A stretch of 16,338 nucleotides of DNA. It comes from Rhodospirillaceae bacterium. Lineage in GTDB: Bacteria > Pseudomonadota > Alphaproteobacteria > UBA828. The stretch covers positions 1 through 16,338 of the forward strand of contig JAPPKP010000038.1 of the NCBI GenBank assembly GCA_028819955.1, read 5' to 3'. The notes beneath the pieces are model-generated. The model was given only the letters and a program-made list of their open reading frames with translations, made no database searches and was not told the DNA's origin. Below, one piece after another: positions 7,033 through 15,307 of this stretch. The position numbers and the translations under genes are program-made. Numbering within the stretch: position 1 is the stretch's first letter; every line of letters starts with the position of its first letter.

Positions 7033-7046
7033 CGGGACTGATCCCG
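7033..7046 (+). other. Small hairpin just upstream of the NmrA-like gene
   Basis: CGGGA-CTGA-TCCCG (5-bp stem, 4-nt loop) ends 13 nt before the ATG at 7060, next to the likely GGGGG ribosome site at 7049-7053. It could influence translation initiation. It is short and may be incidental. Confidence 0.25.
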
Positions 7047-7059
7047 TCGGGGGCTTGCC

Positions 7060-7914
7060 ATGATCCTGCTGACCGGGGCGACCGGAACGACCGGGACTCC
7101 GACGGTTGCGCAGCTGCGTGCGCTGGGCCGGCCGTTCCGCATCATGAGCCGCGACGTGGCGCGCGCCAGGCGGCAGTTCGGCGAGGACCTCGACTATGTC
7201 GAGGGCGATTTCGCCGAGCCCCGGACCCTCGATGCCGCGTTCGCGGGGATCGAGACGCTCTCGCTGCTCTGCGCCTTCTCCGAAGCGATGGTCGAGCTCG
7301 AGCTGAACGCGGTGGAGGCCGCGAAGCGGGCCGGCATCCGGCGCATCGTCAAGATGTCGGCGATCAAGGCCGCGCCCGACGCGCCGACCACCATCCGCCG
7401 CTGGCACGGGGAGATCGAGCAGCGCATCAACCGGTCCGGCATCGCCTACACCCACCTCTGGCCCAACGCCTTCATGCAGAACTTTCGACGCTTCGCGCCG
7501 CTCATCAGGGAGCGGGGTGAGTTCTACGCGCCGGTGGGCGATGCCCGGATCTCACTGGTGGAGATCGAGGACGTGGCCGCGGTGACGGTGGCGGCCCTGG
7601 TCGAGGACGGGCACGAGGGCGAAACCTATGAGATCACCGGGCCGGCGGCGGTCTCCTATGCCGAGTGCGCGGCGATCCTCACGCAGGAGCTGGGCCGGGA
7701 GGTGCGCTATATCTCCGTCAGCGACGAGGACGCGCGGGCCGCGCTGGTCGAGGCCGGCATCGGGCCCAAGGCGGCGCAGGCGCTGGTCGAGATCGACGGC
7801 CTGTTTCGCACGGGCTTCGGCGCGCCGGTGACCGACGTGGTCGAGCGCGTGACCGGGCGCCAGCCCCGCGACTTCCGCACCTTCGCGCGCGAGAACGCCG
7901 CGCTCTTCCAATAG
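7060..7914 (+). CDS. NmrA-like NAD(P)-binding Rossmann protein (atypical SDR)
   Basis: This 284-aa protein begins with the dinucleotide-binding motif MILLTGATGTTG, the TGATGxxG form of the NmrA/QorB/azoB branch of atypical short-chain dehydrogenases. VEGDF at about residue 47 and VKMSAI at about 103 are typical of the group. The usual catalytic YxxxK is not obvious (RRWHGEIEQRI occupies that region), so it may be a redox sensor or an NAD(P)H-quinone-type reductase rather than a classical dehydrogenase. The C-terminal part has the ITGPAAVSYAECAAIL segment common in this family. The ATG is preceded by GGGGG at suitable spacing. The downstream puuE-like gene starts 16 bp after its stop, indicating co-transcription. 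The substrate is unknown. Confidence 0.85.
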   Translation: MILLTGATGTTGTPTVAQLRALGRPFRIMSRDVARARRQFGEDLDYVEGDFAEPRTLDAAFAGIETLSLLCAFSEAMVELELNAVEAAKRAGIRRIVKMSAIKAAPDAPTTIRRWHGEIEQRINRSGIAYTHLWPNAFMQNFRRFAPLIRERGEFYAPVGDARISLVEIEDVAAVTVAALVEDGHEGETYEITGPAAVSYAECAAILTQELGREVRYISVSDEDARAALVEAGIGPKAAQALVEIDGLFRTGFGAPVTDVVERVTGRQPRDFRTFARENAALFQ

Positions 7915-7930
7915 GGCGGCGAGGCCGGAG

Positions 7931-8842
7931 ATGACCGACACCCCCTATCCCCGCGACATGGTGGGCTATGGGCGGAACCGCCCGCGTCCCCGCTGGCCGG
8001 GCGATGCGCGCATCGCGGTGCAGTTCGTCATCAACTACGAGGAGGGCGCGGAGAACAGCATCCTCCATGGCGATGCGGGCTCGGAGACGCTGCTGACCGA
8101 GTTCGGCTTCGCCGAGCCCCGCATCGGCGAGCGCGCGCTCCCTATCGAATCCATGTACGAGTTCGGCAGCCGCGTCGGCTTCTGGCGCCTCCATCGCCTG
8201 TTCACCGAGCGGGGCGTGCCGGTCACGATCTTCGGCGTCGCCATGGCGCTCGCCCGCAACCCGGAGGCGGTGGCCGCGATGGTGGAGGCGGACTGGGAGA
8301 TCGCGAGCCACGGCTATCGCTGGATCGACTATCACGCCGTGCCCGAGGCCGAGGAGCGCGCGCACATCGGGAAGGTCATCGCGATCCAGCAGGAGCTCAC
8401 CGGCACGCGCCCGCTCGGCTACTTCCTCGGCCGCCGCAGCCCGAATACGGTGCGCCTGGTGGCGGAGGAGGGGGGCTTCCTCTACAGCCAGGACTCCTAC
8501 GCCGACGAGCTGCCCTACTGGGTGGAGGAGGCCGGCCGGCCGCTCCTGATGATCCCCTACACGGCGGACCACAACGACCACCGCTTCGCCACCGCGCCGG
8601 GCTTCGACTGGGGCGAGCCCTTCTTCCAATACCTGCGCGATGCCTTCGACGTGCTCTACGAGGAGGGCGCCGAACAGCCCGGCATGATGAGCATCGGCCT
8701 GCACAGCCGGCTGGTCGGCCGGCCCGGCCGCTTTGCCGCGCTCCGCCGCTTCGTCGACCACGTGCTGGCCCACGACCGGGTCTGGCTCTGCCGCGGCATC
8801 GACATCGCCCGCCACTGGCGGGCGCGGGGGGACGCGCTTTAG
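7931..8842 (+). CDS. puuE: Allantoinase of the polysaccharide-deacetylase type (PuuE)
   Basis: This 303-aa protein matches the PuuE family from end to end. The N-terminus YPRDMVGYGRNRPRPRWPG is diagnostic, followed by VQFVINYEEGAEN, HGDAGSE, the GFWRLHRLFTERGVPVTIFGVA core, EIASHGYRW, NTVRLVAEEGGF, DSYADELPYW, MSIGLHSRLVGRPGR and the end RGIDIARHW. PuuE hydrolyses allantoin to allantoate in purine breakdown. It uses a cofactor-independent polysaccharide-deacetylase fold, unlike the metal-dependent amidohydrolase allantoinases. Its length agrees with known members (about 300-308 aa). No other ureide genes (uricase, OHCU decarboxylase, allantoicase) are in the window. Its operon partner is the NmrA-like protein. 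GGAG lies about 4 nt before the start. Related enzymes acting on other cyclic ureides or amides cannot be excluded. Confidence 0.9.
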   Translation: MTDTPYPRDMVGYGRNRPRPRWPGDARIAVQFVINYEEGAENSILHGDAGSETLLTEFGFAEPRIGERALPIESMYEFGSRVGFWRLHRLFTERGVPVTIFGVAMALARNPEAVAAMVEADWEIASHGYRWIDYHAVPEAEERAHIGKVIAIQQELTGTRPLGYFLGRRSPNTVRLVAEEGGFLYSQDSYADELPYWVEEAGRPLLMIPYTADHNDHRFATAPGFDWGEPFFQYLRDAFDVLYEEGAEQPGMMSIGLHSRLVGRPGRFAALRRFVDHVLAHDRVWLCRGIDIARHWRARGDAL

Positions 8843-9205
8843 CGTCGCATAGTCTCCGGACCATGGTGCGATGCAAGGGACGCAGCGGCCGCGCCATGAT
8901 CGCGCCATGCGGAACGAGGGCGGACAGCGCATAACAGTTGCAACGAGGGGCTTCCCGGTCGAGTGGCCGCAGCCCGCGGCTGCCGCCGCCCGGTCCGCGG
9001 TATCCCGCTTGCCCCACCTAATCTCGCTTTGTCCCGGTGAATCCCGCTTGCCCCACCCAATCCCGCTTTGTCCCGGTGAATCCCACTTATCCCACCCAAT
9101 CCCGCTTCGTCCCGGTGAATCCCGGTTGTCCCGCGTAATCCCACTTTGTCCCGGTGAATCCCGGCGAATCCCAGTTAATCCCGCATGCAACTGTGCTCAC
9201 CCGTC
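8843..9205. other. Gene-free stretch between convergent operons
   Basis: No credible gene lies here. Bases 8843-9000 show nothing I can name. Bases 9003-9184 hold the hierarchical tandem repeat listed separately. The flanking genes (puuE on plus, ABC membrane domain on minus) converge on this segment, so it is a downstream region for both. Open frames through it exist only because the 39-bp period is a multiple of three. Confidence 0.8.
9003..9184. repeat. Hierarchical 39-bp tandem repeat built of ~10-bp sub-units
   Basis: TCCC-type cores start at 9003, 9012, 9022, 9032, 9042, 9051, 9061, 9071, 9081, 9090, 9100, 9110, 9120, 9129, 9139, 9149, 9159, 9169 and 9179. Spacing follows 9,10,10,10 repeatedly, so the super-period is exactly 39 bp (9003, 9042, 9081, 9120, 9159). 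On the minus strand the sub-units read GGGATTCACC, GGGACAAAGC, GGGATTGGGT and GGG(A/G)YAAGY. About 4.7 super-units are present, with point differences and the last one decayed to simple 10-bp spacing. The regular GGG every turn of the helix gives G-quadruplex potential on the minus strand. Confidence 0.93.
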
Positions 9206-10051
9206 TCACGGCGCGGCCGGGGGCGAGGCGACCATGGCGGCGAGGCGGCCCGAAATCTCGCGCAGGCGGAGCCACTGCTGGTAGTAGAGGGGGAGCGCCA
9301 TCACCGCTTCCATGAACTGGAAGACGTACATGACGATGGCGAAGACCTTGCCGTACTCGACGATGCCCTCCGCAGCCGCCCCGATCGAGAAGACCAGTAG
9401 CGCGATCATGAATAGCCAGACGATCCCGTAGTTGGCGGCTTCGAGGTCGGAGAGCTTGATGTTCCAGCGCATCATGTCGCGGATGTGGCGGCCGACCCGC
9501 GCGGCATCGCCGCTCTCGACGGCGTCGACCTGCTGCTCGTACTGGTCGTTGTAGCTGCGGTTGAAGCGCGTGGTCAGCCGCCCGGTCAGCACGTAGACCG
9601 CCACCGTCACGCAGATCACGACGACGCAGCCGACGAAGATCGGCAGGTCCAGGGTCGACAGGATGAGGACCACGCCGGCGAGCTGGAGAACGTTGAGAAT
9701 GAGCTCGGGGAGGGAGTTCTCGAGAAACTCGACGATCTCCCGGAGCATCCCGAGGCGTGCGGTCTTGGTCGACGTGCTGCTCTCGGTTTGGCCGGCCACC
9801 AGCTCCTCGCCGAGCTTTGCGTAGATCCGGGCGTAGGCGCGGCTGTCCACGATCCGCCGGAGGATGGCGATCCCCATGGCGGCGATGCCGAGAATGGCCA
9901 GCTCGTAGAGGCCGTGCCACGAGTCCGCGAGGATGCCGTCGATGGCCCGGCCGATGACCAGCGGGAACAGGATCCAGCCGGCGGACTCCAGCACGATCAG
10001 GAAGAGGGTCAGCGCAATACGGCCGGCGAAGCGCTTCAGGAGCATGCCCAT
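9206..10051 (-). CDS. ABC transporter six-transmembrane domain protein without ATPase domain
   Basis: This 281-aa protein has about six hydrophobic segments (roughly residues 11-36, 48-66, 115-133, 136-157, 207-225, 233-256). Its long amphipathic connectors resemble exporter-type ABC membrane domains (Pfam ABC_membrane_3 type, 'six-transmembrane domain-containing protein'). No Walker A, LSGGQ or Walker B motif is present, and the protein ends right after the last membrane helix. It is therefore a stand-alone membrane domain, not a truncated exporter by frameshift: the reading frame ends in a clean stop and nothing downstream encodes an ATPase. AGGG lies about 8 nt upstream of the start. It is the last gene of a minus-strand operon, 59 bp after the redoxin/cytochrome/copper fusion. 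The partner ATPase, if any, is elsewhere. Confidence 0.8.
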   Translation of the reverse strand: MGMLLKRFAGRIALTLFLIVLESAGWILFPLVIGRAIDGILADSWHGLYELAILGIAAMGIAILRRIVDSRAYARIYAKLGEELVAGQTESSTSTKTARLGMLREIVEFLENSLPELILNVLQLAGVVLILSTLDLPIFVGCVVVICVTVAVYVLTGRLTTRFNRSYNDQYEQQVDAVESGDAARVGRHIRDMMRWNIKLSDLEAANYGIVWLFMIALLVFSIGAAAEGIVEYGKVFAIVMYVFQFMEAVMALPLYYQQWLRLREISGRLAAMVASPPAAP

Positions 10052-10084
10052 CGGATTAGCCCTGGACTGTGGAGTAGGGTGATC

Positions 10085-10138
10085 GGAGGCGCGCGAGCGG
10101 GCCGAGCGCCTTACTCGAATGCCGGGAGGCGCGCGAGC
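10085..10138. repeat. 14-bp direct repeat flanking a stop codon
   Basis: GGAGGCGCGCGAGC occurs at 10085-10098 and 10125-10138, exactly 40 bp apart. One copy lies in the last codons of the copper monooxygenase fusion (coding LLARLP). The other lies just after its stop. This is a minor local duplication, possibly by chance or slippage. Confidence 0.6.
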
Positions 10139-12045
10139 AGCCGGTCGATCTCGTCGTCGCTCACGTGCGCCGGACGGTACCAGGAGCGCTCGGACGCGCT
10201 TACGATAAGCTGCCGGTCCGCCGGCGTGTCGGGGACGAAGCCGATCCAGAGCTCGCTCATCTCGTCGGTGGTCTCCCAGCCCCAGGTCACGGTCTCAGGC
10301 TCCAGCGCCGGGTTCTGCGGGTTGTCCGCCGCGTTGTCGTAGCGCACCCAGGCGTCGATGCGGCTGCCGGCCGGCAGATGGACCGGCTCCCGGTAGGCGA
10401 AGGTGTTCTGCCAGCGAAAGTCCCAGTCGGCGATGCGGATGAGGGGCCGCTCGCTGCCGTCGGGCAGGGTCGCGATGGCGATGAACTCGCGGCCGAGAAA
10501 GTGCATGTGCGGGGTTACGTCCGTCAGCGCCATGCCGGAGGGGACCTCCATCCAGAAGTGCCGCCAATAATTCTCCTCGCCCGGCGGAATGCGCAGGTCC
10601 TGGGTGCCGATGACCACGCCGTCGAGGTAGCGGCTGACGGGCTCCCTGGCGAAGTGGAAGCCCACCTCGCTCCGGTCGGCGGTCGCCTTCCCGTTCAGGT
10701 GATAGTGCACCTCCAGCACCAGGTCCCCGCCCTTGGGCAGCCACATGCCGAGCCCCTTGTCGAGGACGTAGGGGTCCGCGCCGGGTGTCCAGCCGCCGAT
10801 GCCCCAGGCGTTGTAGTCGAGGAACCCCCCGGTGCCGAAGACGGAGAAGCCCGGTTCGTCGTCCTTCGCGTCCTCGGCCCGTGCGGCCCCGCTATAGTCC
10901 ATGAGGTAGTTGGCGTGATGCACCACCTTGGCGTCGCCGGGGCTGAACTCGAGGGCGGTCACCACCTTGTCCTCGGCGAAGCCGGCGGGGATGACGAAGT
11001 AGCGATAGATGTCGTCGCCATCCGCCGGCACCCGGAAGGGCTCGGCCATTCTGAGTACCAGGTCCGGCTCGCCCAGGCGCCACTTGGAGGAGGAGCGAGC
11101 CGGGGCCGGCATGGTGTCGACCGCAGCGCCGAGCGGAGCGCCGTTCTCCGACCAGGAGGCCAAGAGCGCGATCTGGTGGTCGCTGAGGCGGCGCGCATCG
11201 CGAAACGCGCCGAAGCCTTGCACCGCGCGCCACGGCGGCATCAGGCGCTCGCCGGTCATGAAGCTGACCATACGGTGCCAACGCTTCGCGTTGTCGTAGC
11301 CTTCGAGGGAGAAGGGGGCGATGCCGCCATCCCGGTGGCACTCGACGCAGTTGGCTTCGAGCAACGGCGCGATGTGGCGGTTGTAGGTGATCTCGTCGAG
11401 GCCCATGACGCTCGCGCCGGCCCGGCTCCAGTCGTGGTGAAAGCACCCGACGGCCTCGGTCGCATAGGGCTCGGGCCGGCTGCCGCCGGCCATCGCCTGG
11501 ATGACGGTGCGCAGGTCGTGCGAGCCGATCCGCGTACGCAGCTTGCCGACGGCGGCAAAGCGGTCGTCGATCCGGCCTCGGTAGACGACGCGGTCGTTGG
11601 TGGAGATCACGAAGGATTCCGAGGTCACACGGGGCCCGAGGCGCAGAGCCAGATCGCCGGTGCTGTCCAGGACGACCGGGAACGTGACTCCGAAGTCGTC
11701 CACGAAGTCCGCGCTCGCCTGCCACGTGATGGCGGGGTTCGAGAGGATCCCGTAGAGCGCCACGCCCTGCGCCCGCGCCTCCGCATGAAGCTCGTTGAGC
11801 GTCGGCACGTAGCGCGTGGCGACCGGGCACGCGGTATCGAGAAAGACCAGGACCGCCGGCCGCACCTTGCCCATGTGTATGCCGATCCGGTGGTGGCGTC
11901 CCTCGGTGTCGATCACCCGAGCGCCGATCAGATCGACCGGATCGCCCGCTCCCGGCGCCGCAACGGCGGTGATCGACGGCGCAGCCGACCACAGGCAGGC
12001 AAGAACGAACAGGGCGCAAAGTCGCCTCGTAACGGTCTTCGTCAT
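10111..12045 (-). CDS. Secreted redoxin / cytochrome c / PHM-like copper monooxygenase fusion
   Basis: This 644-aa protein has a signal peptide (residues 1-30, cut after AVAA). Residues ~35-185 form a thioredoxin-fold redoxin/AhpC-TSA-like domain with LDTACPVATRYVP (Cys73, no CXXC). A c-type heme motif CVECH sits at 233-237 in a small cytochrome c domain (~217-303), with M269 in MPPW as a possible distal ligand. Residues ~325-610 resemble the copper type II ascorbate-dependent monooxygenase fold. All six copper ligands of peptidylglycine hydroxylating monooxygenase have candidates: H376/H377 and H447 (EVHYH) for CuH, H513/H515 (PHMHFLG) for CuM, and M596 in TTDEM. It would act in the periplasm. 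The ATG at 12045 has AAGGA 8 nt upstream and overlaps the tetR stop (ATGA), implying translational coupling. The heme may pass electrons to copper. The substrate is unknown. Confidence 0.88.
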   Translation of the reverse strand: MTKTVTRRLCALFVLACLWSAAPSITAVAAPGAGDPVDLIGARVIDTEGRHHRIGIHMGKVRPAVLVFLDTACPVATRYVPTLNELHAEARAQGVALYGILSNPAITWQASADFVDDFGVTFPVVLDSTGDLALRLGPRVTSESFVISTNDRVVYRGRIDDRFAAVGKLRTRIGSHDLRTVIQAMAGGSRPEPYATEAVGCFHHDWSRAGASVMGLDEITYNRHIAPLLEANCVECHRDGGIAPFSLEGYDNAKRWHRMVSFMTGERLMPPWRAVQGFGAFRDARRLSDHQIALLASWSENGAPLGAAVDTMPAPARSSSKWRLGEPDLVLRMAEPFRVPADGDDIYRYFVIPAGFAEDKVVTALEFSPGDAKVVHHANYLMDYSGAARAEDAKDDEPGFSVFGTGGFLDYNAWGIGGWTPGADPYVLDKGLGMWLPKGGDLVLEVHYHLNGKATADRSEVGFHFAREPVSRYLDGVVIGTQDLRIPPGEENYWRHFWMEVPSGMALTDVTPHMHFLGREFIAIATLPDGSERPLIRIADWDFRWQNTFAYREPVHLPAGSRIDAWVRYDNAADNPQNPALEPETVTWGWETTDEMSELWIGFVPDTPADRQLIVSASERSWYRPAHVSDDEIDRLLARLPAFE

Positions 12046-12593
12046 GAACCCAATCCTTCGAGCAGCGTGCGGATCGCGAGGTCGGCCGCGTGCGCGGGCG
12101 CCAGATTTCCCGCTGCCACCTCCGACCAGGCGATCCAGATTTGTGCGTCGATGTTGACGACTGCCCAGTTGTGCGGCACCTCGGCGGCGATCACTCCCTC
12201 CCTCTTCAGGTCGTCCACCAGCCTCGCGATCCAGTCGAGGTCTTCCTGGTAACGCATGCGCACGCTCTCGTCGTCGGCAGCTTCGGAGACCAGGAAATGA
12301 TAGCGATCGCCCAGCGGCACCACCGCTTCGAGCATCCGCGAGAGGCGCTCCCGCGCCGTCTGCGCGTCCTTGAGCGCTTCGGCGGTCGCGGCGTCGATCT
12401 CGTCCATGCACTGCTGAGAGGCGGCGGCGATGAGATCGGCGCGGGACGGAAAATGGCGGTGCAGGCTCGCCCGGCCCACGCCCGCGCGGGTTGCGATCTC
12501 GGAGAGCGACGCGCCTGGATTGCGCGCAAGCGTGTCGATGGCCGCGTCGAGTACGGCCTGCCGTGTCGAGGGTCTGAGAGGTCGTTCAACCAT
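12042..12593 (-). CDS. TetR family transcriptional regulator
   Basis: This 183-aa protein begins MVERPLRPSTRQAVLDAAID and has a typical TetR helix-turn-helix at about residues 28-52 (SLSEIATRAGVGRASLHRHF), then FPSRADLI. The remainder is a helical ligand-binding domain that resembles no specific named regulator. An upstream in-frame Met (12725) would add 44 residues lacking similarity and would cross the operator, so 12593 is preferred. No Shine-Dalgarno precedes this ATG, and the predicted transcription start coincides with it, suggesting a leaderless message. Its stop overlaps the ATG of the copper monooxygenase gene. A palindromic operator covers its own promoter and also faces the divergent aminotransferase, so it probably autoregulates and controls both directions. 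Confidence 0.88.
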   Translation of the reverse strand: MVERPLRPSTRQAVLDAAIDTLARNPGASLSEIATRAGVGRASLHRHFPSRADLIAAASQQCMDEIDAATAEALKDAQTARERLSRMLEAVVPLGDRYHFLVSEAADDESVRMRYQEDLDWIARLVDDLKREGVIAAEVPHNWAVVNIDAQIWIAWSEVAAGNLAPAHAADLAIRTLLEGLGS

Positions 12594-12599
12594 GGCGTT

Positions 12600-12628
12600 A
12601 TGATACAATATTGTCTCATATGAGGCAA
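12600..12628 (-). promoter_or_regulatory. tetR promoter lying inside the operator, leaderless start
   Basis: On the minus strand, -35 TTGCCT (12628-12623) and -10 TATCAT (12605-12600) are separated by exactly 17 bp. Transcription would begin near 12593, the first base of the tetR start codon. This agrees with the absence of a ribosome-binding site. Matches to consensus are 4/6 and 5/6. Confidence 0.55.
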
Positions 12629-12632
12629 TATT
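12601..12632. promoter_or_regulatory. TetR-type operator with three alternating half-sites
   Basis: Half-sites TGATACAA (12601-12608), TTGTCTCA (12611-12618) and TGAGGCAA (12621-12628) lie in alternating orientation at 10-bp steps. They create two overlapping palindromes: an 18-bp one, TGATACAATATTGTCTCA (12601-12618, one mismatched pair), and a 26-bp one (12607-12632, one mismatched pair of 13) centred on CATATG. The adjacent tetR gene is the natural candidate to bind here. The region sits between tetR and the divergent aminotransferase, so it may repress both. Confidence 0.7.
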
Positions 12633-12718
12633 CAACCCCTTGCGCCTCGCCCTCCTCGCGGCGTGGCGTGCTAGGATCGCGCGCTTCGTTGCCAACCACG
12701 ATCCAAGGCGCCCGGTCC

Positions 12719-14056
<1,338 letters not shown>

Positions 14057-14085
14057 GCGCACGGGCAAGACGCGGGAGCGGCGGG

Positions 14086-15285
14086 ATGAAACAGGCCTAC
14101 ATCGTCGGCACCCTCGACACCAAGGGCGCGGAGCTGCTCTACATCCGCGATCTGCTCGCAGCGGACGGTGTGCAGGCCTGCGTCGTGGACGTGGGCACCG
14201 GCAGCGGAGACCGGCCTGACGGCGTGGACGTGAGCGCGGCGGAGGTCGCGGCCCATCATCCCGGCGGCGCCGATGCGGTGCTGAGCCTCGAAGACCGCGG
14301 CCAGGCGGTCGCCGCCATGGGCGAGGCGCTGGCGCTCTTCCTGCCGACGCGCGACGACATCGGCGGCGTGATCGGGGCAGGGGGCTCCGGCAACACCGCG
14401 CTGGTTTCCATCGGGATGCAGGCGCTTCCCATCGGTGTGCCGAGGGTGCTGGTCTCCACCGTCGCGTCGGGCAACGTTGCGCCCTACGTCGGGCCCAACG
14501 ACATCACCATGATGTACTCGGTGGTGGACATCGCCGGGCTCAACCGCATCTCGCGGGTGGTGCTCGCCAACGCGGCGCACGCGCTCGCGGGAATGATGCG
14601 CAGCGAGGCGCCGGCGGCCGAGGACAAGCCTGCCATCGGGCTCACCATGTTCGGCGTCACCACGCCCTGCGTGGATCAGGTCCGCGCCACACTCGAGGCG
14701 CGCCACGACTGCCTGGTGTTCCACGCGACCGGGACCGGCGGACGCTCCATGGAGAAGCTGGTGGACTCCGGCCTGGTGCTGGGCTGCATCGACAGCACCA
14801 CGACGGAGGTGTGCGACCACCTGATGGGCGGCGTCTTCAGCGCGGGCGGGGATCGGCTCGGCGCCTTCGCGCGGACGGGCCTGCCCTACGTGGGCTCGTG
14901 CGGCGCGCTCGACATGGTGAACTTTGGCGCGCGCGAGACGGTACCGGCGCAGTACGAAGGCCGCACCTTCCACATACACAACCCCAACGTGACGCTGATG
15001 CGCACGACGGCGGACGAGAACGCACGGATGGGCGAATGGATCGGGGCGAAGCTCAACGCCTGCCAGGGTCCGGTGCGATTCCTGATTCCGGAGCAGGGGG
15101 TCTCGCTGATCGATGCGCCGGGGATGCCCTTCCATGACCCCGACGCCGACGCGGCCCTCTTCGAGGCGCTGCAGCGGACGGTCGAGCAGACCGACACGAG
15201 GCGCCTGATTCGCCTGCCGCTCCACATCAACGACGCCGATTTCGCCCGGGCTCTCGTCGAGAGCTGGACCGAGATCGCCGCCTGA
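14086..15285 (+). CDS. UPF0261 / Tm-1-like ATP-binding domain protein
   Basis: This 399-aa protein begins [23 protein letters not shown], the signature opening of the UPF0261 family. It continues with a glycine-rich [15 protein letters not shown] loop (around 99-113), [35 protein letters not shown] and [17 protein letters not shown]. The family is homologous to the N-terminal region of tomato Tm-1, the protein that inhibits tomato mosaic virus replication and binds ATP. The bacterial function is not established. GGGAG (14074-14078), 7 nt before the ATG, decides the start. A longer in-frame frame upstream is the shadow of the aminotransferase. The next gene starts 22 bp later and matches the other half of Tm-1. 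Co-transcription with the aminotransferase is likely. Confidence 0.9.
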   Translation: MKQAYIVGTLDTKGAELLYIRDLLAADGVQACVVDVGTGSGDRPDGVDVSAAEVAAHHPGGADAVLSLEDRGQAVAAMGEALALFLPTRDDIGGVIGAGGSGNTALVSIGMQALPIGVPRVLVSTVASGNVAPYVGPNDITMMYSVVDIAGLNRISRVVLANAAHALAGMMRSEAPAAEDKPAIGLTMFGVTTPCVDQVRATLEARHDCLVFHATGTGGRSMEKLVDSGLVLGCIDSTTTEVCDHLMGGVFSAGGDRLGAFARTGLPYVGSCGALDMVNFGARETVPAQYEGRTFHIHNPNVTLMRTTADENARMGEWIGAKLNACQGPVRFLIPEQGVSLIDAPGMPFHDPDADAALFEALQRTVEQTDTRRLIRLPLHINDADFARALVESWTEIAA

Positions 15286-15307
15286 CCAAGACCCGAGGAG
15301 ACCGCCA

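Noticed and set aside
9003..9184. CRISPR array
   Set aside because: Units are 9-10 bp without spacers of uniform unique sequence, and no cas genes are nearby. It is a plain tandem repeat.
7718..9190. Long minus-strand open frame whose N-terminus is made of 13-residue SPGQSGI-like repeats
   Set aside because: It lies antisense to puuE and the end of the NmrA-like gene, has no recognisable family, and its N-terminal repeats are only the 39-bp DNA repeat read in frame.
10165..12252. Long plus-strand open frame antisense to the copper fusion gene
   Set aside because: The minus strand carries clear domains with conserved ligands. This frame has no motif and reflects GC skew in codon positions.
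12611..12718. Upstream start for the aminotransferase at 12611
   Set aside because: The extra 36 residues have no family similarity, and their DNA holds the TetR operator.
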